Positions 28,783-36,535 of a stretch of 64,000 nt of DNA are shown here, piece by piece. Position numbers and translations under genes: made by a program. A model generated the notes under the pieces. The model worked only from the letters and a program-made list of their open reading frames with translations, was not told the DNA's origin and did not search any database. This stretch comes from CAVTAV01 sp963732795 (GTDB lineage: Bacteria > Pseudomonadota > Alphaproteobacteria > CAVTAV01). Position 1 is the first letter of the stretch; each line of letters opens with the position of its first letter. Where the stretch lies: contig CAVTAV010000005.1 of assembly GCA_963732795.1 (NCBI GenBank), positions 62,001 through 126,000 on the forward strand, written 5' to 3'.

Positions 28783-30390
28783 TCAGATTCCCTTGAAGAA
28801 GTCGTTGCCCTTGTCGTCGACCACGATGAAGGCCGGGAAGTTCTCGACATCGATCTTCCAGACCGCCTCCATCCCGAAATCCTCGAAGTCCAGCACCTCG
28901 ACCTTGCGGATATTGTCCTTGGCGAGGATCGCGGCGGGGCCGCCGATCGAGCCGAGATAGAAGCCGCCATGCTTCTTGCAGGCGCCGTCACCGCCGGGCT
29001 GCGGTTGCCCTTGGCCAGCATGACCATGCTGCCGCCCAAGGCCTGGAACGGCTCGACATAGGAATCCATGCGGCCGGCGGTGGTGGGACCGAAGGAGCCG
29101 CTGGCATAGCCTTCTGGCGTTTTGGCCGGGCCGGCGTAATAGACGATGTGGTCCTTGAAATAGTCCGGCATCGGCTTGCCGGCTTCGATCTGCTTCTGGA
29201 TCGCGGCATGGGCGAGGTCGCGGGCGACGACGATGGTGCCGCTCAAGGAAAGCCGGGTTTTGATCGGATATTGGGTCAGTTCGGCGAGGATCTCGCTCAT
29301 CGGCCGATTGAGATCGACCGAGACCACATGTTCGCTCAAATGATGGTCGAGATTCGGCAGATATTTCGCCGGATCGGTCTCGAGCTGCTCGATGAAGAGG
29401 CCGTCCGCGGTGATCTTGGCCTTGGCCTGACGGTCGGCCGAGCAGGAGACGCCGATGCCGATCGGCACCGAGGCGCCGTGGCGGGGCAGGCGGATGACGC
29501 GGACGTCGTGGCAGAAATATTTGCCGCCGAACTGCGCGCCGATGCCGGTGTGCTGGGTCATCTTGTGGATTTCGGCTTCGAGACCGAGATCGCGGAAGGC
29601 CTGGCCGCGATTGTTGCCTTCCGTCGGCAGCGCATCGAGATAGCGCGCGCTGGCGAGCTTGACGGTCTTGAGGTTCATCTCCGCCGACAGGCCGCCGACC
29701 ACGATCGCGAGGTGATAGGGCGGGCAGGCCGCCGTGCCGAGGGTGCGGATCTTCTCGTCGAGGAAGGCGGTCAGCTTGTCGTGGCGGAGAACCGCCGGCG
29801 TCTGCTGATAGAGGTAGGTCTTGTTGGCCGAGCCGCCGCCCTTGGCCATGAACAGGAAGTCGTAATGGTCGCCTTTGCCGGCGAAAATGTCGATCTGGGC
29901 CGGCGTGTTGTCGCGGGTGTTCACCTCCTCGAACATCGACAAGCGGCGCCATCTGGGAATAGCGCAGATTGGTCGTCGTGTAGGTATCCGCCACGCCGCG
30001 CGACAGCGCCTCGGCATCGTCGCCGTCGGTCCAGACATATTGGCCCTTCTTGGCGACCACGATGGCGGTGCCGGTGTCCTGGCAACTCGGCAGAACGAAG
30101 CCGGCCGCGACATTGGCATTCTTCAGAAGTTCCAGCGCGACGAAACGGTCGTTATCGGAGGCCTCGGGATCGTCGAGGATCGCGCGGAGCTGGGCGAGAT
30201 GGCCGGGCCGCAGCAGATGGGCGACCTCGCGCATCGCCTTGCCCGCCAAATGGCGCAACCCCTCGGCCTCGACCGTGAGCACCGATTTGTCGCCGAGCTT
30301 GGCGGTCGAGACGAAATCCGAGGTGAGCTTGCGATAGGGCGTGTCGTCGGCGCCCAGCGGAAAGAGGTCCTGATAGACGAAATCGGCCAT
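28783..30390 (-). CDS. Fumarate hydratase, class I (iron-sulfur; two frameshifts)
   Basis: Oxygen-sensitive [4Fe-4S] fumarase (FumA/FumB-like), 535 residues. Recognisable parts are 'GFVLPSCQDTGTAIVVAKKG' (cluster Cys), 'MAKGGGSANKTYLYQQTPA', 'CPPYHLAIVVGGLSAEMNLK', 'GPTTAGRMDSYVEPFQALGG' and 'GFYLGSIGGPAAILAKDNIR'. An extra T near 29942 (CTG read as CTTG) and a missing base near 28990 break the frame; both repair cleanly. It lies about 430 bp upstream of the PEP-CTERM gene and is separate from fumC. Having both classes is common and allows fumarase activity under varying iron and oxygen. Confidence 0.9.
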   Translation of the reverse strand: MADFVYQDLFPLGADDTPYRKLTSDFVSTAKLGDKSVLTVEAEGLRHLAGKAMREVAHLLRPGHLAQLRAILDDPEASDNDRFVALELLKNANVAAGFVLPSCQDTGTAIVVAKKGQYVWTDGDDAEALSRGVADTYTTTNLRYSQMAPLVDVRGGEHPRQHAGPDRHFRRQRRPLRLPVHGQGRRLGQQDLPLSADAGGSPPRQADRLPRREDPHPRHGGLPALSPRDRGRRPVGGDEPQDRQARQRALSRCAADGRQQSRPGLPRSRSRSRNPQDDPAHRHRRAVRRQIFLPRRPRHPPAPPRRLGADRHRRLLLGRPSGQGQDHRGRPLHRAARDRSGEISAESRPSFERTCGLGRSQSADERDPRRTDPISDQNPAFLERHHRRRPRPRPCRDPEADRSRQADAGLFQGPHRLLRRPGQNARRLCQRLLRSHHRRPHGFLCRAVPGLGRQHGHAGQGQPQPGGDGACKKHGGFYLGSIGGPAAILAKDNIRKVEVLDFEDFGMEAVWKIDVENFPAFIVVDDKGNDFFKGI

Positions 30391-30456
30391 GGATTTAGGC
30401 CCCGTAGCTCTGTGGCGTGCTGCAGGGGCTTTATAGGCCGAGGGGCTTAAGAAACG

Positions 30457-30966
30457 CTATTTCTTTCGGAAGGAATCGAGGGTGACGACGTTGTCCTGGG
30501 CGCCGGTCGGGACCGGATCACCCGCCTCGGCCGAGGGATGGCCGCCGCCGCGCGAGGATTTGCGCACCGCCTGGCTGGCCTTCGAGCTCTTTTCCTCGAC
30601 CTGGCTGACCCGGAACTGAAGGCCGAACTGGACGCTCGGATCCAGGAAGCCGATTACCGAATCGAAGGGGATGACGAGGCGCTCGGGCACGCCGGAAAAG
30701 CTGAGATTGACCTCGAAATGGCTCGGCCGGATCACCAACCCCCAGAACTGATGCTGGAGGACGATGGTCATCTCTGTCGGATAGCGTTCCTTGAGATAGG
30801 CCGGCAGGCTGACGCCGTCCTCGCCGGTCGCGAAGGCGACGTAATAGTGATGGTCGCCCTTCAGGCCGTTGACCGCAACGTCGGCAAGGATGTCGCGCAC
30901 CACGCCCCGAAGCGCGTTCTGCACCATCCCGTCATAGTCGAAGTCTGCGTTGTCGCTTTTCATCAT
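30457..30966 (-). CDS. sspB: ClpXP adaptor SspB, alphaproteobacterial type
   Basis: SspB tethers ssrA-tagged and other substrates to ClpXP. The core 'ALRGVVRDILADVAVNGLKG' and DHHYYVAFAT is followed by 'YLKERYPTEMTIVLQHQFWG' and 'VNLSFSGVPERLVIPFDSVI', all typical of the alphaproteobacterial SspB-alpha group. The C-terminal tail ends in 'NVVTLDSFRKK', matching the ClpX-binding XB motif (hydrophobic/basic tail). Two adjacent ATGs (30966, 30963) are possible starts. Confidence 0.93.
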   Translation of the reverse strand: MMKSDNADFDYDGMVQNALRGVVRDILADVAVNGLKGDHHYYVAFATGEDGVSLPAYLKERYPTEMTIVLQHQFWGLVIRPSHFEVNLSFSGVPERLVIPFDSVIGFLDPSVQFGLQFRVSQVEEKSSKASQAVRKSSRGGGHPSAEAGDPVPTGAQDNVVTLDSFRKK

Positions 30967-31131
30967 CGGACATCCATCTGGTCGCAAGACCCTAGGACGC
31001 GCCAAGACCATACGCGGCAGCTACTCTTCCACCCTAGTCGTTTGACGGACCCCAGTCCCGTTTCTTGTTTATCTTTTATACGGCTTCGGCGGGCGCTGAC
31101 CGAGTCAATTTTTGGGACCCTTTCAAATATC

Positions 31132-31164
31132 TTGTGGACAAAAATCCGATAGATTTGTGGACAA
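31132..31164. promoter_or_regulatory. Pair of TTGTGGACAA boxes (DnaA-box-like)
   Basis: Two identical 10-mers TTGTGGACAA at 31132-31141 and 31155-31164, 23 bp apart, in unusually A+T-rich DNA between divergent sspB and the SmtB-type gene. The reverse complement TTGTCCACAA contains TTGTCCACA, a DnaA-box form in high-G+C bacteria. The whole 301-bp gap 30967-31267 otherwise holds only these boxes and the palindrome at 31224. Confidence 0.35.
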
Positions 31165-31223
31165 TTTTCTTGAGCAGCGGTGCGCCCTGTCGCGGGGCTT
31201 GAAATCGCTGGAATTTTCATGCA

Positions 31224-31249
31224 TACATATGAACACGTGTTCATATGTA
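31224..31249. promoter_or_regulatory. Perfect 26-bp palindromic operator for the SmtB-type repressor
   Basis: TACATATGAACAC joined to GTGTTCATATGTA is a perfect inverted repeat centred at 31236/31237, 18 bp before the ATG of the ArsR/SmtB gene. The arms resemble the ATATGAACA / TGTTCATAT sites of SmtB/CzrA/ZiaR-type regulators. Autoregulation of the repressor-transporter operon is inferred. Confidence 0.75.
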
Positions 31250-31267
31250 GTATAGGATTCGGTAACC

Positions 31268-31600
31268 ATGTGGAACCCCGACGATAGGGTGACGACCGAC
31301 CTCGCGGACATCTTCAAACAGCTCGGCGACGCGTCGCGACTCCGAATCGCCCTGTGTTGCATGGAGGCCGATGTGTGCGTGACGGACATCGCCGAACGTC
31401 TCAGATTGTCGCCTTCGCTGGTCAGTCATCATCTGCGTCTGCTGCGCGCCGCGCGACTCGTCCGCGCCGACCGACGCGGCAAGCAGGTCTATTACAGCCT
31501 CGCCGATTCGCATGTGCGTTCCGTGCTCGACGACATGATGGAGCACGTCTCGGAACGATACGAAACGGCGCTCGTGCCGGTGAAAGGAGGGAAGCGATGA
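31268..31600 (+). CDS. ArsR/SmtB-family metal-sensing repressor
   Basis: A 110-residue winged-helix repressor. The recognition region reads 'VCVTDIAERLRLSPSLVSHH', and the wing follows with GKQVYYSLAD. The alpha-5 metal site is intact: D80, H82, H93 and E96, with spacing identical to SmtB (D104, H106, H117, E120) and like CzrA, which sense Zn(II) or Co(II). There is no CxC arsenic-type motif in alpha-3. The TGA overlaps the ATG of the downstream transporter (ATGA), and a perfect palindrome lies upstream. A zinc- or cobalt-responsive derepression circuit is inferred. Confidence 0.88.
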   Translation: MWNPDDRVTTDLADIFKQLGDASRLRIALCCMEADVCVTDIAERLRLSPSLVSHHLRLLRAARLVRADRRGKQVYYSLADSHVRSVLDDMMEHVSERYETALVPVKGGKR

Positions 31601-32229
31601 GCGACGACTGCTGCGCCGTCGGCGACCACGATGCGACGGGGCCGTTCCGCCGCGTGCTTTGGATCGTGCTCGCGATCAACATGGGCATGTTCCTCATCGA
31701 GGTCGCATCGGGCCTGTTGTCGGGATCGGTCGCGTTGCAGGCCGACGCGTTGGATTTCCTCAAGGATTCCGACCACTTACGCGCATGACTTTGATGGTGT
31801 TGCAGCATTCGCTCAAATGGCGCGCTTCGGCCGCGATGATCAAAGGCATCGCGATGGCGGGCCTGGGCGGTTACGTGCTGGCGATGGCCGCGTATCGCAC
31901 CTTCGTGCTCGGCGTACCGGACGCGGAAGTGATGAGCATCGTGGGCGTGGTCGCCCTTATCGCGAATGTCGTAAGTGCCGCGATTCTGTATCGCTTCCGC
32001 GAAGGCGACGCCAATGTGCGATCCGTCTGGCTGTGCAGCCGCAACGATGCGATCGGCAATATCGCCGTTATCGCGCGCGGGCGTCGCGGTCTATTTCACC
32101 AACACGCCGTGGCCGGATCTGATCGTCGCGATGCTGATGGCCTGGCTCTCGCTCTGGAGCGCTGGACAGATCATCCGCCACGCCCGCGACGATCTAAGAG
32201 AGCACGAGGCGGCGCAGGCGGCGGAATAA
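31597..32229 (+). CDS. Cation diffusion facilitator-type transporter (frameshifted)
   Basis: A membrane cation transporter of about 210 residues without the usual cytoplasmic C-terminal domain. Joined frames read 'SGLLSGSVALQADALDFLKD' (metal Asp residues of the second helix), 'TYAMTLMVLQHSLKWRASAA', 'RSVWLCSRNDAIGNIAVI', then 'AGVAVYFTNTPWPDLIVAML' and a His/Arg tail. Extra bases near 31771, 31784 and 32085 break it. 4-base overlap with the SmtB-type repressor implies co-translation. Export of zinc or cobalt is inferred from the regulator's ligand set, not seen directly. Confidence 0.78.
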
Positions 32230-32240
32230 ATACAACGCCG

Positions 32241-32373
32241 TCGTCCCGGACGCGATGCAGCATGAAATGCTGCTTCGCAGAGCCGGGACCCATCGTCGAT
32301 CTCCTGAGCCCAAGACCTGGTTCCCGTGTCTGCACCGCACCGTTGGCGCGCTGCGGAGCGCACGGGATGACGA
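32241..32373. repeat. REP-like block, family D
   Basis: Starts TCGTCCCGGACGCGATGCAG with a GCAGCATGAAATGCTGC hairpin, then CGGGACCCATCG, and ends in GCTGCGGAGCGCACGGGATG ACG. This layout is a dispersed intergenic repeat type familiar from Bradyrhizobium-like genomes. Confidence 0.6.
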
Positions 32374-32571
32374 TCGAAGAAGAGGAAAGTGGGCGGGCTT
32401 CTGTTGCCCGGTGCCCGCCCGAACCGCGCTTGTCACTGGTTATTAAGCAGCGATAGCGAGAGGTGCGTTATCGTTGGCACCTGTGAGATTGACCCGATAA
32501 CGGCGGATATCATACCGGGCAAAAGCTACGCCTTTATCACGCACGTCGATCCTAGTTCGCCCCCGTATCCA

Positions 32572-32644
32572 GAGGTCAGATGTCAGAAATCAGATATCAG
32601 GAACGCGCTCGCTGCACTCTGACATCTGGCAACTGACATCTGGT
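32572..32644. repeat. GTCAGATGTCAG / CTGACATCTG inverted-repeat cluster
   Basis: AGGTCAGATGTCAGA and ATCAGATATCAG on the left face CTCTGACATCTGG and AACTGACATCTGG on the right, across a GCGCTCGCTGC loop. It can form a long hairpin. Confidence 0.6.
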
Positions 32645-32797
32645 GGAGGCGCCGGGTACTGCCCCCGGGTCCGTAACGCTTATTCCACGCAGTGTTTATC
32701 GCCATAGTCGGTTTCCCGACGCCCTATATATAAGCCCTATAGGTTAAGGCTTAAAGAGCGTTGGCGAAGCGGATCCCGAAAAGGTAAACTCCGGCCC

Positions 32798-33593
32798 ATG
32801 CGGCAATATCACGATCTTCTGCGCCATGTCCTCGAAACCGGTGTCGATAAGGGCGACCGGACGGGCACCGGGACGCGCAGCGTCTTCGGCTATCAGATGC
32901 GCATGGATCTGGCCGAGGGCTTCCCGCTGCTGACCACCAAGAAGCTGCATCTGAAGTCGATCATCTACGAGCTTGCTCTGGTTCCTCGCCGGCGATACCA
33001 ACATCAAATACCTGAACGAGCACGGCGTTTCGATCTGGGACGAATGGGCGGACGAGCGCGGCGAATTGGGGCCGGTCTACGGTCATCAGTGGCGCTCCTG
33101 GCCGGCGGCGGACGGCGGCACGATCGACCAGATTTCGAACCTGGTCCGCATGATCCGGACCAATCCCGATTCGCGCCGGCTGATCGTCACCGCCTGGAAC
33201 CCGGCCGATGTCGACAAGATGGCGCTGCCGCCATGCCATTGCCTGTTCCAGTTCTATGTCGCGAACGGCCGGCTTTCCTGCCAGCTCTATCAGCGCTCCG
33301 CCGACATCTTCCTCGGCGTGCCGTTCAACATCGCGTCTTATGCGCTGCTGACGATGATGATGGCGCAGGTGACGGGCTTAGAGCCCGGCGAGTTCGTCCA
33401 CACCTTCGGCGACGCCCACCTCTATTCCAATCACATCGAGCAGGCGCAGGAGCAACTCGGCCGTACGCCCTATCCCTTGCCCGCGATGCAACTCAATCCG
33501 GCCGTGAAGGACATCTTCGGCTTCGATTACGCCGACTTCACGCTCGAAAACTACCGTTTCCACCCGCATATCCCGGCGAAAGTGGCGGTTTAG
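32798..33593 (+). CDS. thyA: Thymidylate synthase ThyA (one frameshift)
   Basis: Makes dTMP from dUMP with methylene-THF. The start 'MRQYHDLLRHVLETGVDKGD' and 'RTGTGTRSVFGYQMRMDL' is canonical. An extra T near 32980 turns ELLWFLAGDTNIKYL into a frameshift (CTG read as CTTG). The rest is normal: 'CHCLFQFYVANGRLSCQLYQ' contains the catalytic Cys, then 'RSADIFLGVPFNIASYALL' and a C-terminal 'HPHIPAKVAV'. Length is 264 residues after repair, as in E. coli. It is followed 6 bases later by the DHFR gene, the partner that regenerates THF. Confidence 0.93.
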
Positions 33594-33599
33594 CGCCCC

Positions 33600-34088
33600 G
33601 TGAAGATCAGCCTCATCGCGGCCGTCGCCGAGAACGGTGTGATCGGCAAGGATGGAGACCTTGCCGTACGCATCTCCGCCGACTTGAAGCGCTTCAAGGC
33701 CCTCACCATGGGCAAGCCCCTGATCACCGGCCGCAAGAATTACGACTCCATCGGCCGCCCGCTGCCGGGCCGCAAGAACATCGTGATCACCCGCCGCAAG
33801 GACTATGCGCCCGAGGGCGTCGTCGTCGTCCATTCCTTCGACGAAGCCTTGCGCGCCGCCGAGCTCGCCGAGGAAGTCATGGTCATGGGCGGCGCCGACA
33901 TCTTCGCCCTCGCATTGCCGCGCGCGGACAAATTCTACCTCACCGAAATCCACGCCACTCCCGAAGGCAACGTCTTCATGCCGCCCTGGAACCGCGACGA
34001 ATGGCGCGAGGTTTTCCGCGAGGATTACCCCGCCGAGGGCGATACGCCGGCCTTTAGCTTTGTGGATTTGGAGCGCGTGCGAGCCTAG
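33600..34088 (+). CDS. folA: Dihydrofolate reductase, divergent active-site loop
   Basis: Reduces dihydrofolate produced by ThyA; 162 residues. The family core is present: 'MKISLIAAVAENGVIG', 'DLKRFKALTMGKPLITGRK', 'SIGRPLPGRKNIVITRRKDY', 'VMVMGGADIFALAL' and a C-terminal Tyr-Leu-Thr strand. The usual Leu-Pro-Trp before the catalytic acid is Leu-Ala-Val here (residues 21-23); the acid itself, D28, is kept. The Thr-Trp/Glu of helix C is Asn-Tyr-Asp. The GTG start follows thyA by 6 bases, indicating an operon. Confidence 0.88.
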   Translation: MKISLIAAVAENGVIGKDGDLAVRISADLKRFKALTMGKPLITGRKNYDSIGRPLPGRKNIVITRRKDYAPEGVVVVHSFDEALRAAELAEEVMVMGGADIFALALPRADKFYLTEIHATPEGNVFMPPWNRDEWREVFREDYPAEGDTPAFSFVDLERVRA

Positions 34089-34123
34089 AGCTCAATGGTC
34101 TTAGGTTGAATCGGTCAGCTTCG

Positions 34124-34210
34124 TCCGCTCATTCCGGCGAAAGCCGGAATCTCGTGTCGCCAGGCCCGCGGCTTGTCTCGCCCAGATCCCGGCTTCCGCC
34201 GGGATGAGCG
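34124..34210. repeat. REP-like repeat, family B copy 1
   Basis: Two hairpins, CATTCCGGCGAAAGCCGGAA and ATCCCGGCTTCCGCCGGGAT, with flanking CCGCTC / GAGCGG arms, between convergent folA and ubiX. A shorter relative is at 56196. Confidence 0.65.
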
Positions 34211-34245
34211 GGTAAGAGTGTCAGCCTAAACACATCCCACTCGGG

Positions 34246-34816
34246 CTACTCCGGCCGCGCGCCCTCCCAGCGTTTGACGATGCCGGGATCGAGGTCGAAC
34301 AGGTCGAGGATGCGGCCGACGGATTGGTTGATGATGTCGTCGATCGTCTGCGGGCGGGTGTACATCGCGGGCATGGGCGGGGCGATGATGGCGCCGATTA
34401 GGGCGGCTTCGTGCATGAGGCGGAGATGGCCGGCATGGAGCGGGGTTTCGCGCGGCATCAGGACGAGGCGACGGCCTTCCTTCAGCGTTACGTCGGCGGC
34501 GCGGACGATGAGGTTGTCGGCATAGGAATTGGCGACGCCCGACAGGGTCTTGATCGAGCAGGGGGCGACGATCATGCCGGCGGTCTTGAAGGACCCGCTG
34601 GCGATCGAGGCCGCCATGTCGGTCGTCTTGTGGACCGTGTCGGCGAGGGCCTCGACGTCCTTCACGGCCCAGTCGGTTTCGAGCGCGATGTTCATCCGCG
34701 CGGTGGGGCTCATGATGAGGTGGGTTTCGACGTCGTCGAGGAGCTTAAGGGTTTCGAGCAAGCCGAATGCCGTAGATCAGCCCGCTCGCGCCCGTCATGC
34801 CGACGATCAGCCGCAT
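34246..34816 (-). CDS. ubiX: Flavin prenyltransferase UbiX (one frameshift)
   Basis: Makes prenylated FMN for the UbiD decarboxylase of ubiquinone synthesis. The start MRLIVGMTGASGLIYGIRL holds the FMN-binding 'GMTGASG'. An extra base near 34762 (CTGCTC read as CTTGCTC) shifts the frame into LETLKLLDDVETHLIMSPTA, then 'GMIVAPCSIKTLSGVANSYA' and 'LVLMPRETPLHAGHLRLMHE', both conserved. About 190 residues. Its ATG overlaps the end of panC by 10 bases. No ubiD is visible in the window. Confidence 0.92.
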
Positions 34817-35713
34817 CGCCCGGGCCTCACTTTCCTCGGCGGGATCGGCATGTTGTCGATCAGCCGCGTCTTGCCGATGAAGACCGCGCCGAAAACCCGC
34901 GCCGGGCGGTCGATGGTCGTGGCCGGCTCCAGGGTCTCGGCGTCGCGGACTTCGAGATAGTCGACCTTGTCGATGCCCGAATCGGTCAACAGCTTGCGGG
35001 CGTTTTGGACGCGCCGGCCGAAATCGTCCGGCCGTTTCGAAATCTCGATGGCGAGCGCCGAAAGCACCCAGGGAAACTGCTTGGCGAGCGCGCGCTCCTC
35101 GGCGCTGAGATAGGCGTTGCGCGACGACATCGCGAGTCCGTCCTCCTCCCGCACCGTCTCGGCGCCGACGATCTTGACCGGAATGTCGAGATCGGCCGTC
35201 GCGCGCTTGATGACCTGGAGCTGCTGGTAGTCCTTCTCGCCGAACACCGCGATATCGGGCTGTGCCTGGTTCAAAAGCTTGGAGACGACGGTCGCCACGC
35301 CGTCGAAATGGCCGGGCCGGGACGCGCCGCAAAGGCCCTCGCTCATCCCGCCGACATGAACCGTCGTCGCGGAACCCTCCGGATACATTTCGTCGACCGT
35401 CGGGGCATAGAGCAGGTCGCAGCGCGCCTTGATCAGCTTCTCGACATCGGCCGCTTCCTGGCGGGGGTATTTCTCGAAGTCCTCGGTGGGGCCGAACTGG
35501 GTCGGATTGACGAAGATCGAGACCACGACCTTGTCGACCCGCCGCCGGGCCGCCTGCAGGAGCGAGATATGGCCGTCGTGAAGCGCGCCCATGGTCGGCA
35601 CCAGCGCGACCGCGAGATTGTCGCGCCGCCATTTGGCGACCTCGGCCCTGAGATCGGCCGACCTTGCGGACGATCGGCAGCAGTTTCGGCTGTTTCTTGG
35701 GTGCTTCGGCCAT
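34807..35713 (-). CDS. panC: Pantothenate synthetase PanC (one frameshift)
   Basis: Condenses pantoate and beta-alanine with ATP. The best start gives MAEAPKKQPKLLPIVRKV; an extra G near 35662 shifts to 'ADLRAEVAKWRRDNLAVALV'. The active-site motifs follow: PTMGALHDGHISLL, 'VSIFVNPTQFGPTEDFEKYP', 'VFGEKDYQQLQVIKRATADL' and a KMSKS-like 'AMSSRNAYLS'. About 300 residues. It is translationally coupled to ubiX. panB and panD are not in the window. Confidence 0.92.
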
Positions 35714-35817
35714 GGCCGGCGGACTATAGGAGAAGCCGGGGCGGTTTCCAACATTGCTTGCGCTCAAAAGGTGCCGCGCACACTTACTTCCATGATGTAT
35801 TCGATTATCATCCGGCC

Positions 35818-36526
35818 ATGACCCAAAAGAACCGGCCCATAACGCCCAAAAAGGGCACGGACAACGTTGCCGCCTTTCTCGATAAGGTCGCGCGGACGCC
35901 TGCGCCCGCGAGCGACGGCGGAACCGGCCGGCTGATCTTCGCCATGGACGCGACCATGAGCCGCCAGCCGACCTGGGACCGCGCCATCCACATCCAGAGC
36001 GAGATGTTCGCCGCGACCGACGATATCGGCGGGCTCGCGATGCAGCTCGTCTTCTTCCGGGGCTTCGGCGAGTGCAAGGCGTCGCGCTGGATGTCGTCTG
36101 CGGAGCCGCTCGCCCGGGCGATGCAGAAGGTCCATTGCATGGGCGGGTTCACCCAGATCGAGCGGGTGCTCAAGCACGCGATGAAAGAGGCCAAGGAAGC
36201 GCAAGATCGCCGCGCTGGTTTATGTCGGCGATGCCTGCGAGGAGGCGATCGATCCCTTGTGCGGGCTCGCGGGCGAGCTCGGGCTTCTGGGCGTCAAGGC
36301 CTTCATGTTCCAGGAAGGCGCCAATGCCTTCACCCATCAGGCCTATGAGAGCATTGCCCAACTCACCGGCGGGGCCTATTGCCGGTTCGACGCCTCGAGC
36401 GCGCAGCAGCTTCGCGATCTCCTCAAAGCCGTGGCGGTCTATGCCGCCGGCGGGCGCAAGGCGCTCGAATCCTATGGCCGGTCGGCCGGGTCCGGCATCG
36501 CCGGTCTCATCGAGCAGCTCAGATAG
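35818..36526 (+). CDS. von Willebrand factor A-like domain protein (one frameshift)
   Basis: A 235-residue cytoplasmic protein with a VWA fold. The metal-site motif DxSxS appears as DATMS in 'RLIFAMDATMSRQPTWDRA', and the second part reads 'KIAALVYVGDACEEAIDPLC' and 'GLLGVKAFMFQEGANAFTHQ' after an extra base near 36201. The first 35 residues are Lys/Pro-rich and probably disordered. It is followed 9 bases later by a Tim14-like J-protein. This VWA-J pairing recurs in Alphaproteobacteria as far as I recall; the function is not known. Confidence 0.75.
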
Positions 36527-36535
36527 GCCTGTCGG

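Larger units (their letters stand above)
32230..32797. other. 568-bp gene-free interval filled with repeats
   Basis: No supported gene. It holds a REP-like block at 32241-32373, a second short-repeat cluster at 32572-32644, and an A+T-rich segment CCCTATATATAAGCCCTATA near 32724 that may contain the thyA promoter. The last 35 bases lead into the thyA ATG. Confidence 0.6.

Noticed and set aside
31100..31260. A replication origin at the A+T-rich gap with DnaA-like boxes
   Set aside because: Only two boxes are present and neither dnaA, parAB, hemE nor a repC-type gene is near. The neighbouring palindrome is better explained as a metal-repressor operator.
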